64,000 bases of DNA from contig JAEUUG010000015.1 of NCBI GenBank assembly GCA_016787565.1, positions 1 to 64,000 of the forward strand, read 5' to 3'. The position numbers and the translations under genes were made by a program. Each line of letters starts with the position of its first letter. Position 1 is the stretch's first letter. This stretch comes from Cyclobacteriaceae bacterium (GTDB taxonomy: Bacteria > Bacteroidota > Bacteroidia > Cytophagales > Cyclobacteriaceae). The notes beneath the pieces are model-generated. The model saw only the letters and a list, made by a program, of their open reading frames with translations, ran no database searches and had not been told where the DNA came from. This document shows, one piece after another, positions 1 through 7,365 of this stretch.

Positions 1-67
1 AAGTTGGAGGATGAGCAAAATTTGAATTCTGAAGAATAATACTGAATTTAAACAAGGAATTTAATTA

Positions 68-139
68 GCGGGAGTAGCTCAGTGGTAGAGTATCAGTTTC
101 CCAAACTGAGGGTCGCGGGTTCGATCCCCGTTTCCCGCT
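68..139 (+). tRNA. tRNA-Gly (anticodon CCC)
   Basis: The acceptor stem GCGGGAG (68-74) pairs with TTCCCGC (132-138), and the discriminator is T139. The anticodon stem is TCAGT/ACTGA with loop TTCCCAA, which puts CCC at 100-102. The T arm has the expected GTTCGATCC loop region, and no CCA is encoded. The folded length of 72 nt and the T discriminator fit bacterial tRNA-Gly. Confidence 0.95.
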
Positions 140-191
140 CAAGTGCTAAACAATTAAGATAAAAAGGAGACTGCCCCTTCTTCCCGATGGC

Positions 192-326
192 ATGAGTTCG
201 TTTATTCAGACATTGGAGAATTCTTCGAGAGAAAAAACCATTTGGGATAAGTATTGGGAATTTGTTTTAAGTCCTCAGCAAGAACGAAAATTAAATTCAA
301 ACTATGGGTCAAACACACATCGATAG
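192..326 (+). CDS. Possible 44-aa small ORF
   Basis: An ATG at 192 opens a 44-codon frame that stops at 324-326, 22 nt before the preferred start of the CHASE2-like gene. The peptide starts MSSFIQTLENSS, is soluble and polar, and has no signal peptide or motif I recognise. A purine-rich stretch (AAAAAGGAGA) lies about 20 nt upstream, too far for a good ribosome site. It may be a small gene translated with its neighbour, the remnant of a longer gene lost when this AT-rich segment arrived beside the tRNA, or chance. Confidence 0.25.
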   Translation: MSSFIQTLENSSREKTIWDKYWEFVLSPQQERKLNSNYGSNTHR

Positions 327-348
327 GTTTTTTTCTTCCAAAGCAAAT

Positions 349-1101
349 ATGAATGGAGTTAGATTATTTATTGCGTGGCTATTCATAAACACCACCTTTT
401 GCTGCAATTCACAAAATGCAGAACGTGATATAATATTAATTAATGTTGATACGCTCGATAGAATCGGTATAGCAAATTTGGTTAAAGTTATAAATAAACA
501 AGAGCCTAAGGTTATAGCGATCGATTTGCAATTTGTACACAGCACTGAATACTCAAAAGACTGGCTTCTTTTCAATGAATTAAGCAAATGTAAAAGTCTT
601 GTAATGTCAAGTTTGATCGGAGATTATACCGGAGAAGAAATCGAATATAAACGTTTTGTAGAAGAGTCACAGCCGCAATTTCTTACAAATGCTAAGACGG
701 GATTTACTAACACCGTAACTGAACGTGATGGATTTGAAACCCTAAGACGTTTTTCAACAAAAGAATTGGTTGATGGCCAAATTGAGTATCATTTTGCAAT
801 CCGTATTGTAATGGAATACGATAGTACGAAGGCTATGAACTTTGTGAGGCAATCCCCAAAAATTGTATTTGTTGATTATAAAGGTGGTCAACGAAAGTTT
901 AAAACGTTATTATCCACAGAGGTGCTGAATAGAAAAAGAAGCCTTGGTGAAATAAAAGGTAAAATTGTTATGCTAGGTTTCTTAGGTCCAGGGAATGAGG
1001 ATAAGTTTTACACTCCACTGAACAAGGATTCTAAAGAGCCAGATATGTACGGTTTGGAATACTTGGCTCATATTCTTGCCCAAGTGTTGGAGAGTAACTA
1101 A
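349..1101 (+). CDS. Stand-alone CHASE2-like lipoprotein
   Basis: CHASE2 domains are extracytoplasmic sensory modules, normally fused through membrane helices to kinases or cyclases. The C-terminal half carries the recognisable signature: a hydrophobic KIVMLGFLGPGNEDKFYTPL segment followed by PDMYGLEYLAHILAQVL. The start at 349 is preferred over the ATG at 304 because it gives a short signal sequence (MNGVRLFIAWLFINTTFC) ending in two cysteines, suggesting export and perhaps lipid attachment. No transmembrane helices or output domain follow, so about 250 residues form only the sensor-like half. Base composition is visibly more AT-rich than the genes after 2.1 kb, which with the neighbouring transposase suggests acquired DNA. 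The fold call is moderate and the function unknown. Confidence 0.6.
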   Translation: MNGVRLFIAWLFINTTFCCNSQNAERDIILINVDTLDRIGIANLVKVINKQEPKVIAIDLQFVHSTEYSKDWLLFNELSKCKSLVMSSLIGDYTGEEIEYKRFVEESQPQFLTNAKTGFTNTVTERDGFETLRRFSTKELVDGQIEYHFAIRIVMEYDSTKAMNFVRQSPKIVFVDYKGGQRKFKTLLSTEVLNRKRSLGEIKGKIVMLGFLGPGNEDKFYTPLNKDSKEPDMYGLEYLAHILAQVLESN

Positions 1102-1184
1102 AGACCTAACTGGCGCAAGTCTTATACTATTCTTGGGACTAGCAGGATTAATGATCCGTCTCAAGTAAGAATGTATAACATCTC

Positions 1185-1373
1185 CGCCCTTGTTGGTGTT
1201 GTGCGTAAGAATATGCCTTTGTTGGTGTTTTTCACCAACAAACGTGATGAACGAGGGAGTAAAGCAACATAGTTGTTTTGGGTCTTCGCCTTGTTGGTGT
1301 TCTTCACACAAGCAAGACTCTCCCGCCCTTGTTGGTGTTGTGCGCGAGAGAAGTGAGGGAGCTCACCAACAAG
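1185..1373. repeat. Cluster of REP-like palindromic repeats upstream of transposase
   Basis: The word CTTGTTGGTG or a close variant recurs at 1189-1198, 1219-1227, 1290-1299 and 1328-1337. Two copies form hairpins: 1218-1227 pairs perfectly with 1233-1242 around a T5 loop, and 1328-1337 pairs with CACCAACAAG at 1364-1373 around a longer loop containing TTGTGCGCGAGAGAAG. The rest of 1102-1414 contains no gene that I can support. Such palindromes are expected next to REP-associated tyrosine transposases and are probably the DNA that the neighbouring enzyme recognises. Confidence 0.8.
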
Positions 1374-1414
1374 CAAGATGAGTCATTATTAGTGGTTTCA
1401 TTATTTTTACTTTA

Positions 1415-1942
1415 ATGAAAGCCGAAATATATTTTTCAAAGGAGCATGCCGAATTTTTAACCGTTACGTGTTTAGAATGGAAGCTTATTTTAGCGGAGGA
1501 CAGGTTCAAGGACATCATCATTCACAGTCTAACATATCTGGTCAAGTCAAGGCGCATTTATGTATATGGGTTCGTTATCATGTCCAACCACTTTCATTTG
1601 ATTTGGCAAATGATTGGCGAGAATAAACGCAGCGATGTGCAGCGCGATTTTTTAAAATACACATGCCAACAGATATTGAAGACGTTGCAAAAAGAACAAT
1701 CGGAAACAATGAGCGCATTGCTGGTGAACGCAAAGGATCGAAAACATCAAGTCTGGGAAAGAAATTCACTGGGCGTTCCACTTTGGACGTCAGAAGTATT
1801 TTGGCAAAAATTGGATTATGTGCACAACAATCCTGTGAAGGCCGGGCTTTGCAAGGTGCCAGCAGACTATAAATATTCAAGTGCTCGGTTCTACGAAAAG
1901 AACGATAAGGATTGGGTATTTTTAACCCACCATGAAGGATGA
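1415..1942 (+). mobile_element. REP-associated tyrosine transposase (RAYT, Y1_Tnp family)
   Basis: A 175-aa protein of the IS200-like Y1 transposase clade that is domesticated with REP palindromes. Landmarks are FLTVTCLEWKLIL (beta strand 1), the metal-binding HxH in VIMSNHFHLIWQM near residue 58, FLKYTCQQI, and the family C-terminal block LDYVHNNPVKAGLCKVPADYKYSSA. These enzymes nick single-stranded hairpins through a tyrosine; I cannot say by eye which tyrosine is catalytic here. The gene is intact from ATG to TGA and is flanked by copies of one palindrome, direct on the left and inverted at 1951-1993. A 35-bp piece of its own 5' end recurs at 2073-2107. Confidence 0.88.
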
Positions 1943-1950
1943 GCATCAAC

Positions 1951-1993
1951 CTTGTTGGTGAACCTCCCACTTGCTGCGCGCAACACCAACAAG
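1951..1993 (-). repeat. REP-like palindrome, inverted copy downstream of RAYT
   Basis: CTTGTTGGTG at 1951-1960 pairs with CACCAACAAG at 1984-1993. Read on the minus strand the element matches the 1328-1373 copy, including the GCGCG core and the AGTGGGAG segment, so the transposase gene lies between two copies in opposite orientation. Confidence 0.8.
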
Positions 1994-2026
1994 AGCAGGT
2001 TATTTTTGGTGTCGAGATCTTCCGCC

Positions 2027-2067
2027 CTTGTTGGTGTTGTGCGCGAGAGAAGTGGGTAAGATCACCA
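2027..2067 (+). repeat. REP-like palindrome, third full copy
   Basis: This copy begins CTTGTTGGTGTTGTGCGCGA as at 1328 and continues AGAAGTGGGTAAGATCACCAA. The right arm has decayed (CACCAATAG instead of CACCAACAAG). It immediately precedes the duplicated transposase fragment at 2073. Confidence 0.75.
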
Positions 2068-2072
2068 ATAGT

Positions 2073-2107
2073 TTTTTCAAAGGAGCATGCAGAATTTTTA
2101 ACCGTTA
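2073..2107 (+). pseudogene. 35-bp fragment of the RAYT 5' coding end
   Basis: This stretch matches 1432-1466 with a single mismatch (position 2091 versus 1450) and encodes the same FSKEHAEFLTV peptide, then diverges. It is the stub of a second transposase copy, with a palindrome just upstream and truncated a few bases before the stop codon of the molybdopterin oxidoreductase gene. It suggests either a second insertion followed by deletion, or a duplication of the left end of the element. Confidence 0.7.
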
Positions 2108-2112
2108 TCGCA

Positions 2113-4401
2113 TCAACTCTTCTTCTCCAGCCGAATCACCACCGATTTTGAAATGGGTGTCTGGCTTCCTCTCGCTACCTGATGATAGGGAATAACTTCA
2201 TTCGCCTCGGGAAAATAGGCGGCCGCACATTGTTGAGGAATATCATAGGAAACTACAACAAAATCTTTTGCTCTTCGCTCCAGCGAATCGTAGTTACTGA
2301 CCATATCCACCACATCACCTTGCTGTAGTTTCGCTTGCTCCATATCCACGGCATTTAAAAACACAACTCTTCTGCCCTGGTATATTCCACGATAGCGATC
2401 ATCCATTCCGTAAATGGTAGTGTTGTACTGGTCGTGACTCCGAATCGTCATTAATAAAAATTCTTTTTCCTGTAAAACATGATCGGAAACTGCATTGATG
2501 GTAAATACTGCCTTCGCAGATGGTGTGTTGAAATTACCGTCACGTGCAGCATTGGGTAAATAAAATCCACCGTCCTTCCGCACACGCTGGTTATACTGTT
2601 CAAATCCCGGAATCGTCTTTTCAATCAGGTCGCGGATAGCATCATAATTGGAAATCAGTTTGTCCCAGTCTACGCCATCCTTGCCCCGTAAAACTGCCTT
2701 TGCCAACGCAGCCACAATTTTCGGTTCACTCCACAAATGCTCCGACACGGGCTTCTTTGATCCTCGGGATGCATGAACAACTCCGGCAGAGTTTTCAACA
2801 CTTACAAATTGCTCTTCACCTTCCTGTACATCAACTTCTGTTCGCCCCAGGCAAGGAAGAATGATGGCCTGCTTTCCGTGAACCAAATGACTGCGGTTTA
2901 ACTTCGTGGATACCTGAACGGTAAGGTCGCACTGCTGCAGTGCTTTTGCTGTGAACCCTGTATCCGGAGTAGCCGAAAGAAAATTTCCGCCCATGGCAAA
3001 AAAAACGTTCACCTTTCCATCCGCAATGGCCTGAATACTTTCTACAGTATCGTATCCACTTTCGCGAGGCGGCTCAAAATCAAAAACGCGTTGCAGATTG
3101 TCCAAAAATTGTTTTGAAGGTTTTTCATAAATGCCCATCGTCCGGTCGCCCTGCACATTGCTGTGACCCCTTACAGGACACGTACCGGCACCGGGTTTTC
3201 CGATACTGCCTTTTAATAACAGGAGGTTTACAATTTCCCGAATATTATCAACTGCATTTTTGTGCTGTGTTAATCCCATTGCCCAACACACAATGATTTT
3301 TTTTGCACCGGCTAATATTTCCGCTGCAGCGAAAACTTTTTCTTTGGCAACACCCGATTTCAAAATCAATTGATCAACATCAAATCGCTTTAGGTCTTCG
3401 AGCAGCAATTCCAGTCCGTTTGTTTTATCACGGATAAAGTCGTGGTCGAACACAGTGCCAGGCTCCCTGCGCTCCTTTTCAACCAGTATTTTCAACATGG
3501 CTTTCAATAAGGCCACATCTTCATTGATCTTAACGGGAAGCCATACATCTGTCAACACGGACGGCTTGCCTACCAAATCCAACGGATGTTGCGGATGCCG
3601 GAAACTGATTAAGCCGGCTTCCGCCAGCGGATTGATGGAAATAATTTTTGCGCCATTCTTTTTTGCCTGTTGCAAAGCTGTAAGCATGCGCGGATGATTT
3701 GTACCGGGATTTTGCCCCATGACCACAATTACCTCAGCTTTATAAAAATCATCCAGCTTCACCGAACCCTTTCCAATACCAACCGTTTCGGTTAAGGCCA
3801 CACCGCTGGATTCATGACACATGTTGGAGCAATCTGGCAAATTGTTTGTACCGTACATGCGCACAAACAACTGATACAAAAAAGCAGCTTCATTACTTGT
3901 TCTGCCGGACGTGTAGAAAACTGCTTCATGTGGTGATGAAAGTTCGCGGAGTTTTTCACCGATCTCATGGAAGGCGTCAGCCCAGGTTATGGGTTCATAA
4001 TGATCCTGACCTTCGCGAACAATCATTGGGTGTGTCATCCTTCCGGATTTACCAATTTCAAAATCGGTCCACCGTTGCATCGCTGAAATAGAATGCTGTC
4101 TGAAGAAATCAGGATCGCAACGTGCTGTGGTTGCTTCTTCTGCAATAGCCTTTGCACCATTCTCACAAAACTCTACTGCCGACCGATGATCATCCGGATC
4201 GGGCCAGGCACATCCTGGACAATCCATTCCATCAAACTGGTTGAGCTTTAGCAGGACTTTCGTTCCCTCCACCCATCCGACTTCACCCGCAACATGTTGA
4301 AGCGAACTGATCACGGAGGGAATTCCGCCCGCCACAGTTTTAGGGGATTTTATTTTCAGCTTCTTTTCTGTTCCCACTTCAAAATTGATTACTTTGAACA
4401 A
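2113..4401 (-). CDS. FdhF/YdeP-family molybdopterin oxidoreductase
   Basis: A 762-aa cytoplasmic oxidoreductase of the formate-dehydrogenase-alpha-like YdeP group, which binds bis-molybdopterin guanine dinucleotide. Visible features are the N-terminal GMDCPGCAWPDP segment with too few cysteines for the 4Fe-4S cluster of true FdhF, the YTSGRTSNEAAFLYQLFVR and CSNMCHESSG blocks, VVMGQNPGTNHPRM, the PVRGHSNVQGDRTMGI block, and a C-terminal MopB-binding domain (RSHDQYNTTIYGMDDRYRGI). The physiological substrate is not known for most of the family; formate is not assured. The only starts in frame are TTG at 4401 or GTG at 4377, as no ATG is available. It diverges from the serine hydrolase with a 21-bp gap. 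fdhD lies just beyond, consistent with FdhD sulfurating its cofactor. Confidence 0.85.
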   Translation of the reverse strand: MFKVINFEVGTEKKLKIKSPKTVAGGIPSVISSLQHVAGEVGWVEGTKVLLKLNQFDGMDCPGCAWPDPDDHRSAVEFCENGAKAIAEEATTARCDPDFFRQHSISAMQRWTDFEIGKSGRMTHPMIVREGQDHYEPITWADAFHEIGEKLRELSSPHEAVFYTSGRTSNEAAFLYQLFVRMYGTNNLPDCSNMCHESSGVALTETVGIGKGSVKLDDFYKAEVIVVMGQNPGTNHPRMLTALQQAKKNGAKIISINPLAEAGLISFRHPQHPLDLVGKPSVLTDVWLPVKINEDVALLKAMLKILVEKERREPGTVFDHDFIRDKTNGLELLLEDLKRFDVDQLILKSGVAKEKVFAAAEILAGAKKIIVCWAMGLTQHKNAVDNIREIVNLLLLKGSIGKPGAGTCPVRGHSNVQGDRTMGIYEKPSKQFLDNLQRVFDFEPPRESGYDTVESIQAIADGKVNVFFAMGGNFLSATPDTGFTAKALQQCDLTVQVSTKLNRSHLVHGKQAIILPCLGRTEVDVQEGEEQFVSVENSAGVVHASRGSKKPVSEHLWSEPKIVAALAKAVLRGKDGVDWDKLISNYDAIRDLIEKTIPGFEQYNQRVRKDGGFYLPNAARDGNFNTPSAKAVFTINAVSDHVLQEKEFLLMTIRSHDQYNTTIYGMDDRYRGIYQGRRVVFLNAVDMEQAKLQQGDVVDMVSNYDSLERRAKDFVVVSYDIPQQCAAAYFPEANEVIPYHQVARGSQTPISKSVVIRLEKKS

Positions 4402-4422
4402 TCCTAAAGTTATTTAAAAATC

Positions 4423-5817
4423 ATGGCAATGCCTGTTGGAAGAATTATTAAGCGCAGCATTTTTACACTCATGCTTGCAGCCCTGGGCTATGGACTCTAT
4501 TACATCAGTCAGGCCCTTCCTATTCTGGCAGGATATGGTGCGAAAGATCTTTGTTCCTGTGTCATGGTTGCCGGACGGAATCCGGAAGACGTGATCAAAA
4601 ATGAACTGGGCACTTCCATGCTTTCGCTGGGAACATTCCATGTAAATTTTGAAGACTCCTCTGCAACAGGTTCAGTATTCGGACTCGGAAAACAAAAAGC
4701 GATTTACCGAAAAGGATTAGGCTGCACACTGGTTGTTGAAATGAATGAAGAAGAATTACGCCATCAAAAAATTGTACGCGCCAACGCACTAACCCTTAAC
4801 CAAGATTCCCTTGACTGGCCGATGGGAAACCGTATTGCAGACACAACCTTTACGGGCATTCAATATGAACAACTCAATGCTGCCATTGATCTTGCCTTTG
4901 AAGAGCCGGGGCCGAAAAAACTCAGAAGAACACGCGCCATACTGGTGGTGTATGATGGTAAAATCATCGGTGAAAAATATGCAGAAGGGTTTGATCAACA
5001 TACCAAACAAATCGGCTGGTCGATGACCAAGAGCATCACCAATGCCCTCGTTGGAATTTTAGTGAAACAGGGCAAGCTCAACATCGATGATCCTGCTCCG
5101 GTACCCGAATGGAAAAACGATGCACGGAACAAAATCACACTCAATGATTTACTGCATGCCAGCAGCGGACTGAAATGGGAGGAAAATTATGGCGGGCCCA
5201 GTGGTGCAACCAACATGCTGTTCAAGAAAAAAGATATGGGGCTTTATGCTGCGGATGTTCCGCTGAAAGATGAACCCGGCAAGGTGTTCTATTACTCCAG
5301 CGGAACAACCAATATCATATCACGGATCATACGCGAAATAGTGGGTGATGAAGCCTATTATAAATTTCCATACGAAGAATTGTTCTACAAAATCGGTATG
5401 AACAACATCGTGGTGGAACCCGATGCAGGAGGCACATTCGTTGGATCATCCTACTCGTTTGCACCTGCGCGGGATTGGGCGCGCTTCGGCTTGCTGTATT
5501 TACAGGATGGTGTCTGGAATGGAGCACGTATTCTTCCGGAAGGTTGGGTAAACTATTCATCAACACCTGCCCGTGGTGCACCGAGGGGAGAATATGGAGC
5601 ACAATTCTGGTTGAACGCTGGAGAACCCGGAAATCCGAAAAACAGAACATTTCCGGATGTTCCCACCGATTTATTTTATGCGGATGGCTTTGAAGGACAA
5701 AGTATCTTCATTATTCCTTCACGGAAGTTAGTAGTAGTAAAACTGAGTTTATCGCAAGGCGATTACCTGGATGATAATGCGTTTCTGAAGAGCATTATCG
5801 ATGCGCTTCCCAACTAA
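4423..5817 (+). CDS. Beta-lactamase-like serine hydrolase (class C / NylB-like)
   Basis: A 464-aa membrane-anchored serine hydrolase. One N-terminal helix (residues about 10-35) precedes a poorly conserved linker; the beta-lactamase/transpeptidase fold begins near residue 150. Catalytic motifs are SMTK (SxxK nucleophile) in IGWSMTKSITNALVG and YSSGTTN (YxS) near residue 290, followed by a GFEGQS block near the C-terminus in the place of the third motif. Family members hydrolyse esters, linear amides such as 6-aminohexanoate dimers, or D-amino-acid peptides, so the substrate cannot be read from sequence. Its stop overlaps that of fdhD by 4 bp in a tail-to-tail arrangement. It separates the oxidoreductase from fdhD without an obvious functional link. 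Confidence 0.85.
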   Translation: MAMPVGRIIKRSIFTLMLAALGYGLYYISQALPILAGYGAKDLCSCVMVAGRNPEDVIKNELGTSMLSLGTFHVNFEDSSATGSVFGLGKQKAIYRKGLGCTLVVEMNEEELRHQKIVRANALTLNQDSLDWPMGNRIADTTFTGIQYEQLNAAIDLAFEEPGPKKLRRTRAILVVYDGKIIGEKYAEGFDQHTKQIGWSMTKSITNALVGILVKQGKLNIDDPAPVPEWKNDARNKITLNDLLHASSGLKWEENYGGPSGATNMLFKKKDMGLYAADVPLKDEPGKVFYYSSGTTNIISRIIREIVGDEAYYKFPYEELFYKIGMNNIVVEPDAGGTFVGSSYSFAPARDWARFGLLYLQDGVWNGARILPEGWVNYSSTPARGAPRGEYGAQFWLNAGEPGNPKNRTFPDVPTDLFYADGFEGQSIFIIPSRKLVVVKLSLSQGDYLDDNAFLKSIIDALPN

Positions 5818-6644
5818 ATGTAAATTCGTTTACCATGTGTATACATGTTGAATTGCTCCCCGCGTACAAATCCCAGCAACGTTATGTTCATTTCCGTGGC
5901 CAATGCCACCGCTAAGCTTGAAGGTGCACCTATTGCTGCGATGACAGGAATATAGGCCATGGCTGCTTTTTGAACCAATTCAAAACTGATGCGACCACTC
6001 AGCATAAGTATCTGATTGGATATTGGAATTTCATTCCTTAGGAATTTCTCACCAATCACTTTATCGAGCGCATTGTGCCGGCCAACATCTTCCTGCAACA
6101 CAATCAGGTTACCCGCCCCATCAAACAAGGCAGCCGCATGCAGCCCACCGGTTTGTTCAAAAATATTTTGCTGTACACGCAGGTGCTGTGGAAGAGATTG
6201 AATAACCGAGGCTTGAATTTTAAAGTCTTCTGCCTTTACTGGCTTACATGCCATGCGAATCGCATCAACAGACGATTTCCCGCAAACACCACAACTGGAG
6301 GTGGTGTAAAAATTTCGCTGCAGCCGTTTACTGTCTACGGATACACCAGGTTTAAGAAAAACGGTAACACCCTGATCATGTTGATGCCGATCGTCACCAC
6401 GGATTTCTTCAACCTGATCCGGTGATTCGATGATTCCTTCTGTAAATAAAAATCCGGCTGCTAATGCTGCATCATTGCCGGGTGTGCGCATAGTTACCGA
6501 TACATCCTGCTCAACCTGATCGCTACCTCTACCACTCACCAACCGTATTGCTAGTGGTTCTTCCAAAGCCAAAACATCATTGACCAAAGCAGTACCTGTT
6601 GGTGAAACTTTGGTTAGCGTGATAGGCTTAACAGCATGTGTCAT
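5814..6644 (-). CDS. fdhD: FdhD sulfurtransferase for molybdoenzyme maturation
   Basis: FdhD passes sulfur from the IscS cysteine desulfurase to the molybdenum cofactor of formate dehydrogenases. The 276-aa protein has the family start (EEPLAIRL), NDAALAAGFLFTEGII, the SSCGVCGKSSVDAI block carrying the two functional cysteines of the CxxC motif, LQEDVGRHNALDKVIG and LSGRISFELVQKAA. Length is normal. Its only visible client in the window is the FdhF/YdeP-like protein at 2113-4401. It is followed on the minus strand by the oppositely oriented serine hydrolase, with overlapping stop codons. Confidence 0.95.
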   Translation of the reverse strand: MTHAVKPITLTKVSPTGTALVNDVLALEEPLAIRLVSGRGSDQVEQDVSVTMRTPGNDAALAAGFLFTEGIIESPDQVEEIRGDDRHQHDQGVTVFLKPGVSVDSKRLQRNFYTTSSCGVCGKSSVDAIRMACKPVKAEDFKIQASVIQSLPQHLRVQQNIFEQTGGLHAAALFDGAGNLIVLQEDVGRHNALDKVIGEKFLRNEIPISNQILMLSGRISFELVQKAAMAYIPVIAAIGAPSSLAVALATEMNITLLGFVRGEQFNMYTHGKRIYI

Positions 6645-6653
6645 GCCGAATGC

Positions 6654-7169
6654 TTATCGACCAAAATCATCCTGTACCCGTACGATATCGTTTTCATCCG
6701 AAGGAAATGCTGCATCCGTATGTTGCCAAATCTCGGCAATCATGCCCCATCCTCCTAATCCGACAAGGCGATGACGCTGCCCACAATCTAGCTTAATGAT
6801 TTCACCCACACGCAATTTTTTCAGCTCACCTTCCGCATCCGTTTCACTGGTGATTACCCCGGCTTCACCGGCTATCAGGCGCCAGATTTCTGCACGCCTG
6901 TGATGATACTGCCACGACAACCGGGTGTCAGGCTGAACCATTAATATCTTCGGACTGAGTTTTCCGCTAATCTTCAATTGATCGGTTTGGATTCCCGGAA
7001 AGAATTGTGTCGCAAATTCCTGAGCCTGCGTTTCATCGATTACGAAAAAACCACCCCAGGGTCGCTCAAAATCTTTCGACACAACCCGCATGCCCAATAC
7101 ATCAAGGTAGGCCTGAACCGTACTACATGTTTTTTGCTTTGAATCGGATTGATTGAATACAATGTCCAT
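6654..7169 (-). CDS. Cupin, mannose-6-phosphate isomerase (type II-like)
   Basis: A single-domain cupin of 171 aa related to the C-terminal isomerase half of ManC/type II phosphomannose isomerases. The motif LSWQYHHRRAEIWRLI carries the metal-binding histidines and glutamate, and GEIIKLDCGQRHRLVGLG supplies the second cupin motif. The ATG at 7169 (MDIVFNQSDSK) is chosen because the upstream in-frame stretch overlaps the symporter stub and looks like read-through. It follows the mannanase and symporter remnant on the same strand, and an enzyme interconverting mannose-6-phosphate and fructose-6-phosphate suits mannan use. A 10-bp gap separates it from fdhD. Confidence 0.72.
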   Translation of the reverse strand: MDIVFNQSDSKQKTCSTVQAYLDVLGMRVVSKDFERPWGGFFVIDETQAQEFATQFFPGIQTDQLKISGKLSPKILMVQPDTRLSWQYHHRRAEIWRLIAGEAGVITSETDAEGELKKLRVGEIIKLDCGQRHRLVGLGGWGMIAEIWQHTDAAFPSDENDIVRVQDDFGR

Positions 7170-7173
7170 CTCT

Positions 7174-7365
7174 TTAATTAAATAGTTTAAACTTTCTCCA
7201 ATCGTTTGAATACATCCATAGCGGTTCACCATTTGCCAGGGTGTTGCCGCCAAGAAAATAGTTCTTGATATTTTTAAAAGCCTGCTTTTTTACAATGAAG
7301 CCAATGACCACAGTGATGAGCAGGTACGTCACAATGATACTGATGTCCAGAGAATTCAGATTCAT
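7174..7365 (-). pseudogene. N-terminal stub of a sodium:solute symporter (SSS family)
   Basis: The first ~42 residues are a typical SSS start: ISIIVTYLLITVVIGFIV (helix 1) followed by KNIKNYFLGGNTL, the conserved loop after which intact proteins continue PWW and about 12 more helices. Here the frame changes to unrelated sequence (ANGEPLWMYSNDW) after about position 7236 and stops at 63 codons. The start ATG overlaps the mannanase stop, as in a translationally coupled operon. I infer that a deletion joined the symporter 5' end to the leader of the cupin gene, leaving no working transporter. Confidence 0.72.

Noticed and set aside
982..1381. Several overlapping ORFs on both strands (for example 982-1311 minus, 1190-1381 plus)
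   Set aside because: They run through the palindromic repeats, contain repeated THQQG/NTNKG peptides caused by those repeats and have no start signal or family resemblance.
1185..2067. CRISPR-like array suggested by recurring CTTGTTGGTG words
   Set aside because: Spacing is irregular, copies are in both orientations and are internally palindromic, and no cas gene is present; a REP/RAYT arrangement explains it.
1939..2195. Overlapping plus-strand ORFs after the transposase
   Set aside because: They consist of a palindrome copy plus the 35-bp transposase fragment and then enter the 3' end of the oxidoreductase gene.
7170..7253. Longer N-terminus for the cupin gene, starting at 7253
   Set aside because: The extra 28 residues lie in the shifted frame of the symporter stub and do not fit the cupin; the ATG at 7169 is better.
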